A stretch of DNA of 25,522 bases from Anaerolineae bacterium (GTDB lineage Bacteria > Chloroflexota > Anaerolineae > Aggregatilineales > Phototrophicaceae). A program made the position numbers and the translations under genes. The stretch covers positions 1 through 25,522 of the forward strand of contig JANQRM010000533.1 in NCBI GenBank assembly GCA_028284565.1, read 5' to 3'. Of the stretch, positions 24,324 through 25,522 are shown piece after piece; the first letter of the stretch is position 1; each line of letters opens with the position of its first letter. Under the pieces are notes generated by a model, which saw nothing but the letters and a program-made list of their open reading frames with translations, had not been told where the DNA came from and searched no databases.

Positions 24324-24659
24324 ATGCCATCATTTGCGTTGCTGTTAAGTGCGATTGTGATTGAAGTGATTGCCACCTCGTCGTTGAAGTTATCGGAGGG
24401 GTTCACGAAGCCCTTGCCGACGATTGTCTCACTCGTGGGCTATGGGATTGCCTTTTATCTGCTATCACTGACCTTGAAGCATATCCCCGTTGGCGTGAGT
24501 TATGCCATCTGGTCTGGCTTGGGGACGTTTGGCATTGTGGTGATTGGCATCTTGTTCTGGAATGAGTCGCTGGATGCCCCGCGTATGATTGGGATTGTGT
24601 TGATTATTGTGGGCGTGGTGGTGTTGAATGTATTTTCGCCAGCGTCAAATAGTGCTTAG
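24324..24659 (+). CDS. SMR-family multidrug efflux protein (EmrE-like)
   Basis: 111 residues from the ATG at 24324, with GGAG 8 bases upstream (in-frame TTG at 24318 rejected). It has four membrane helices. Glu14 in the first helix (IVIEVIATSS) is the proton/drug-binding residue, SLKLSEGFTK and the GYGIAFYLLSLTLKHIPVGV stretch match EmrE closely, and VSYAIWSGLG holds the conserved Tyr and Trp. The Trp-Ser-Gly form is typical of the Qac/EmrE branch rather than the guanidinium exporters. It acts as a dimer in the inner membrane, exchanging protons for cationic drugs. No regulator gene is next to it. Confidence 0.88.
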   Translation: MPSFALLLSAIVIEVIATSSLKLSEGFTKPLPTIVSLVGYGIAFYLLSLTLKHIPVGVSYAIWSGLGTFGIVVIGILFWNESLDAPRMIGIVLIIVGVVVLNVFSPASNSA

Positions 24660-24841
24660 ACATCAGATAGAGAGTTTTTAGTGTTTTACCTTTTCTATAA
24701 TGGGAAACTTGGCAAAAAATTTGGTCAATCAACCGACGATCCACGAATACTGACCGAGCGTTGACGAAAATAGCAGAAAATTGTAGGACATTCTTCGTAA
24801 ATTACAGAGAACAGATTTCCCTCATCAATAGAATAATCTGA

Positions 24842-24866
24842 CATCTAAACGCTGATGTCTGTTATC
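24842..24866. repeat. Intergenic repeat CGCTGATGTCTGT (copy 2)
   Basis: Matches 9892-9916 at 22 of 25 positions (CATCTaAaCGCTGATGTCTGTtATC). GACATC at its left end and GATGTC form an inverted repeat, so it may fold as a small hairpin. Confidence 0.45.
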
Positions 24867-24883
24867 CAAAAATTCTCTTGCCT

Positions 24884-25000
24884 CAGTCCGTCCACACGCG
24901 GTTGTTGAGATGGTGCAGGGGTGGGCAAGCATGTGCATCATGACGCACCGACTCCCGTTGCTCGTAAGCCCCCGCTTGCCCGTGCGCGACGATGTTGTTA
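24884..25000. other. GC-rich island with GGGCAAGC/GCTTGCCC inverted arms
   Basis: The 510-base gene-free stretch 24660-25169 contains this island of higher GC than its flanks. GGGCAAGC at 24923-24930 and GCTTGCCC at 24974-24981 are perfect inverted arms 43 bases apart. A minus-strand frame is open through it (residues such as AHGQAGAYEQRESVRHDAHA) but has no start signal. It may be a dispersed repeat or an RNA; the rest of the stretch (24660-24840) holds nothing I can support. Confidence 0.35.
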
Positions 25001-25046
25001 AATTGCACTAGAACCACATTAGCACAAAGGTTCTGTTTTATGGGAT

Positions 25047-25082
25047 GCATCTGGCTATGCATTTGGCTATGCATTTGCATCC
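25047..25082. repeat. 12-base tandem repeat, three units
   Basis: Units GCATCTGGCTAT, GCATTTGGCTAT and GCATTTGCATCC lie in a row. The first and last are also inverted around GGATGCA/TGCATCC. It is upstream of the AIM24 gene and too short and diverged for a CRISPR array. Confidence 0.6.
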
Positions 25083-25169
25083 GCCTGAAAAGGGTGTTTT
25101 TGCGTCGCTAAAATGTTGGAGTTGGGTTATGATTTGGTAAATGAATTCGTGGAACAAGGGAGACAAAAC

Positions 25170-25522
25170 ATGGAATACACCATTGCTGGCGAGGACATGC
25201 CAACGCTCGAAATTAAGCTGAAACAAGGCGAAGCACTCATTACCGAATCGGGCGGGATGGCGTGGATGACGGATGGCATCTCGATGCAGACAGAGGGCAA
25301 AGGCGGACTCGGCGGGATGCTGGGGCGCGCACTAGCTGGCGAGTCGATGTTTTTGACGACCTATACCTGTGAAAAGAATAGCGCCACCATTACCTTCACG
25401 CCGGAAGCACCGGGACGAATCATCCCCATCGTGCTGGCTCCGGGACAGTCGATCATCGCGCAGAAAGATGCCTTTATGGTGGCGGAAGATGATGTCACAC
25501 TAGAAATGCACTTCCGTAAAAA
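25170..25522 (+). CDS. AIM24-family (TIGR00266) protein, N-terminal part
   Basis: The first 117 codons of a gene that runs off the right edge. AAGGGAG lies 8 bases ahead of the ATG. The sequence MEYTIAGEDMPTLEIKLKQ, then EALITESGGMAWM, GGLGGMLGRALAGES and FLTTYTCEKNSATITF, and VLAPGQSIIAQKDAFM match the AIM24/TIGR00266 family, a beta-roll protein found across bacteria and in mitochondria. Members are about 220-260 residues, so about half is present. The bacterial role is not settled. Confidence 0.85.
   Translation, partial: MEYTIAGEDMPTLEIKLKQGEALITESGGMAWMTDGISMQTEGKGGLGGMLGRALAGESMFLTTYTCEKNSATITFTPEAPGRIIPIVLAPGQSIIAQKDAFMVAEDDVTLEMHFRK

Noticed and set aside
25047..25082. Possible CRISPR remnant
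   Set aside because: Units are 12 bases with no spacers; it is a simple tandem repeat.

Overview
The window looks like a piece of a mesophilic Chloroflexota (Anaerolineae-type) chromosome. This is an inference from gene content: tandem exported cyclophilins, a Pro/Thr-rich linker after a membrane anchor, a soluble PknB-type kinase with a PAS domain, a family-5 peptide/nickel ABC transporter, a Tat-exported DUF1800 protein, an AIM24-family protein and an exported beta-helix protein. Many intergenic palindromes of the GTAGGGGCG...CGCCCCTAC type fit the same picture. I saw no rRNA, tRNA or CRISPR array.

Layout. Positions 1-2650 hold the end of a LysM protein with its terminator, a small Cys-pair protein, an exported beta-helix protein, and (minus strand) a phage head-tail connector (gp6-like) protein. 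Positions 2750-3570 carry two small SpoIIAA/STAS-like proteins whose stop codons overlap in a CTAG. Positions 3780-6530 are a tandem duplication of an exported and a membrane-anchored cyclophilin with a shared C-terminal domain. Then come a polytopic membrane protein (6664), a class IV PLP aminotransferase (7869) and an abutting, AT-richer membrane protein (8712). Positions 9575-11418 (minus) encode a small helical protein and a Tat-exported DUF1800 protein. An AT-rich OLD-family nuclease (ATPase + TOPRIM) lies at 11581-13239, followed by a third STAS-like protein. On the minus strand follow a Ser/Thr kinase with PAS domain plus a small 3-TM protein, a DinB-fold protein, and a transporter cluster running substrate-binding protein, permease B, permease C with no ATPase gene in the window. 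A leaderless-looking HxlR/SCP2-type regulator is divergent from that cluster across a spacer rich in GCCAAT/CCAATTGG sites. The right end holds a fused HK97-type prohead protease-major capsid protein (minus), an unknown protein, an SMR efflux pump, a structured gene-free stretch and the start of an AIM24 protein.

How the parts relate. Most genes are ordinary cell-envelope, transport and signalling genes. The outliers are two phage virion genes, a gp6-like connector and a protease-capsid fusion. They sit about 19 kb apart on the same strand among cellular genes, with no portal, terminase, tail or integrase nearby. This is the best candidate in the window for an undescribed system: a domesticated capsid, a GTA-like dispersed structural locus, or a decayed prophage. 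The lone AT-rich OLD nuclease is a second, defence-like outlier. Six related palindromes each lie just 3' of a stop codon and probably act as terminators.
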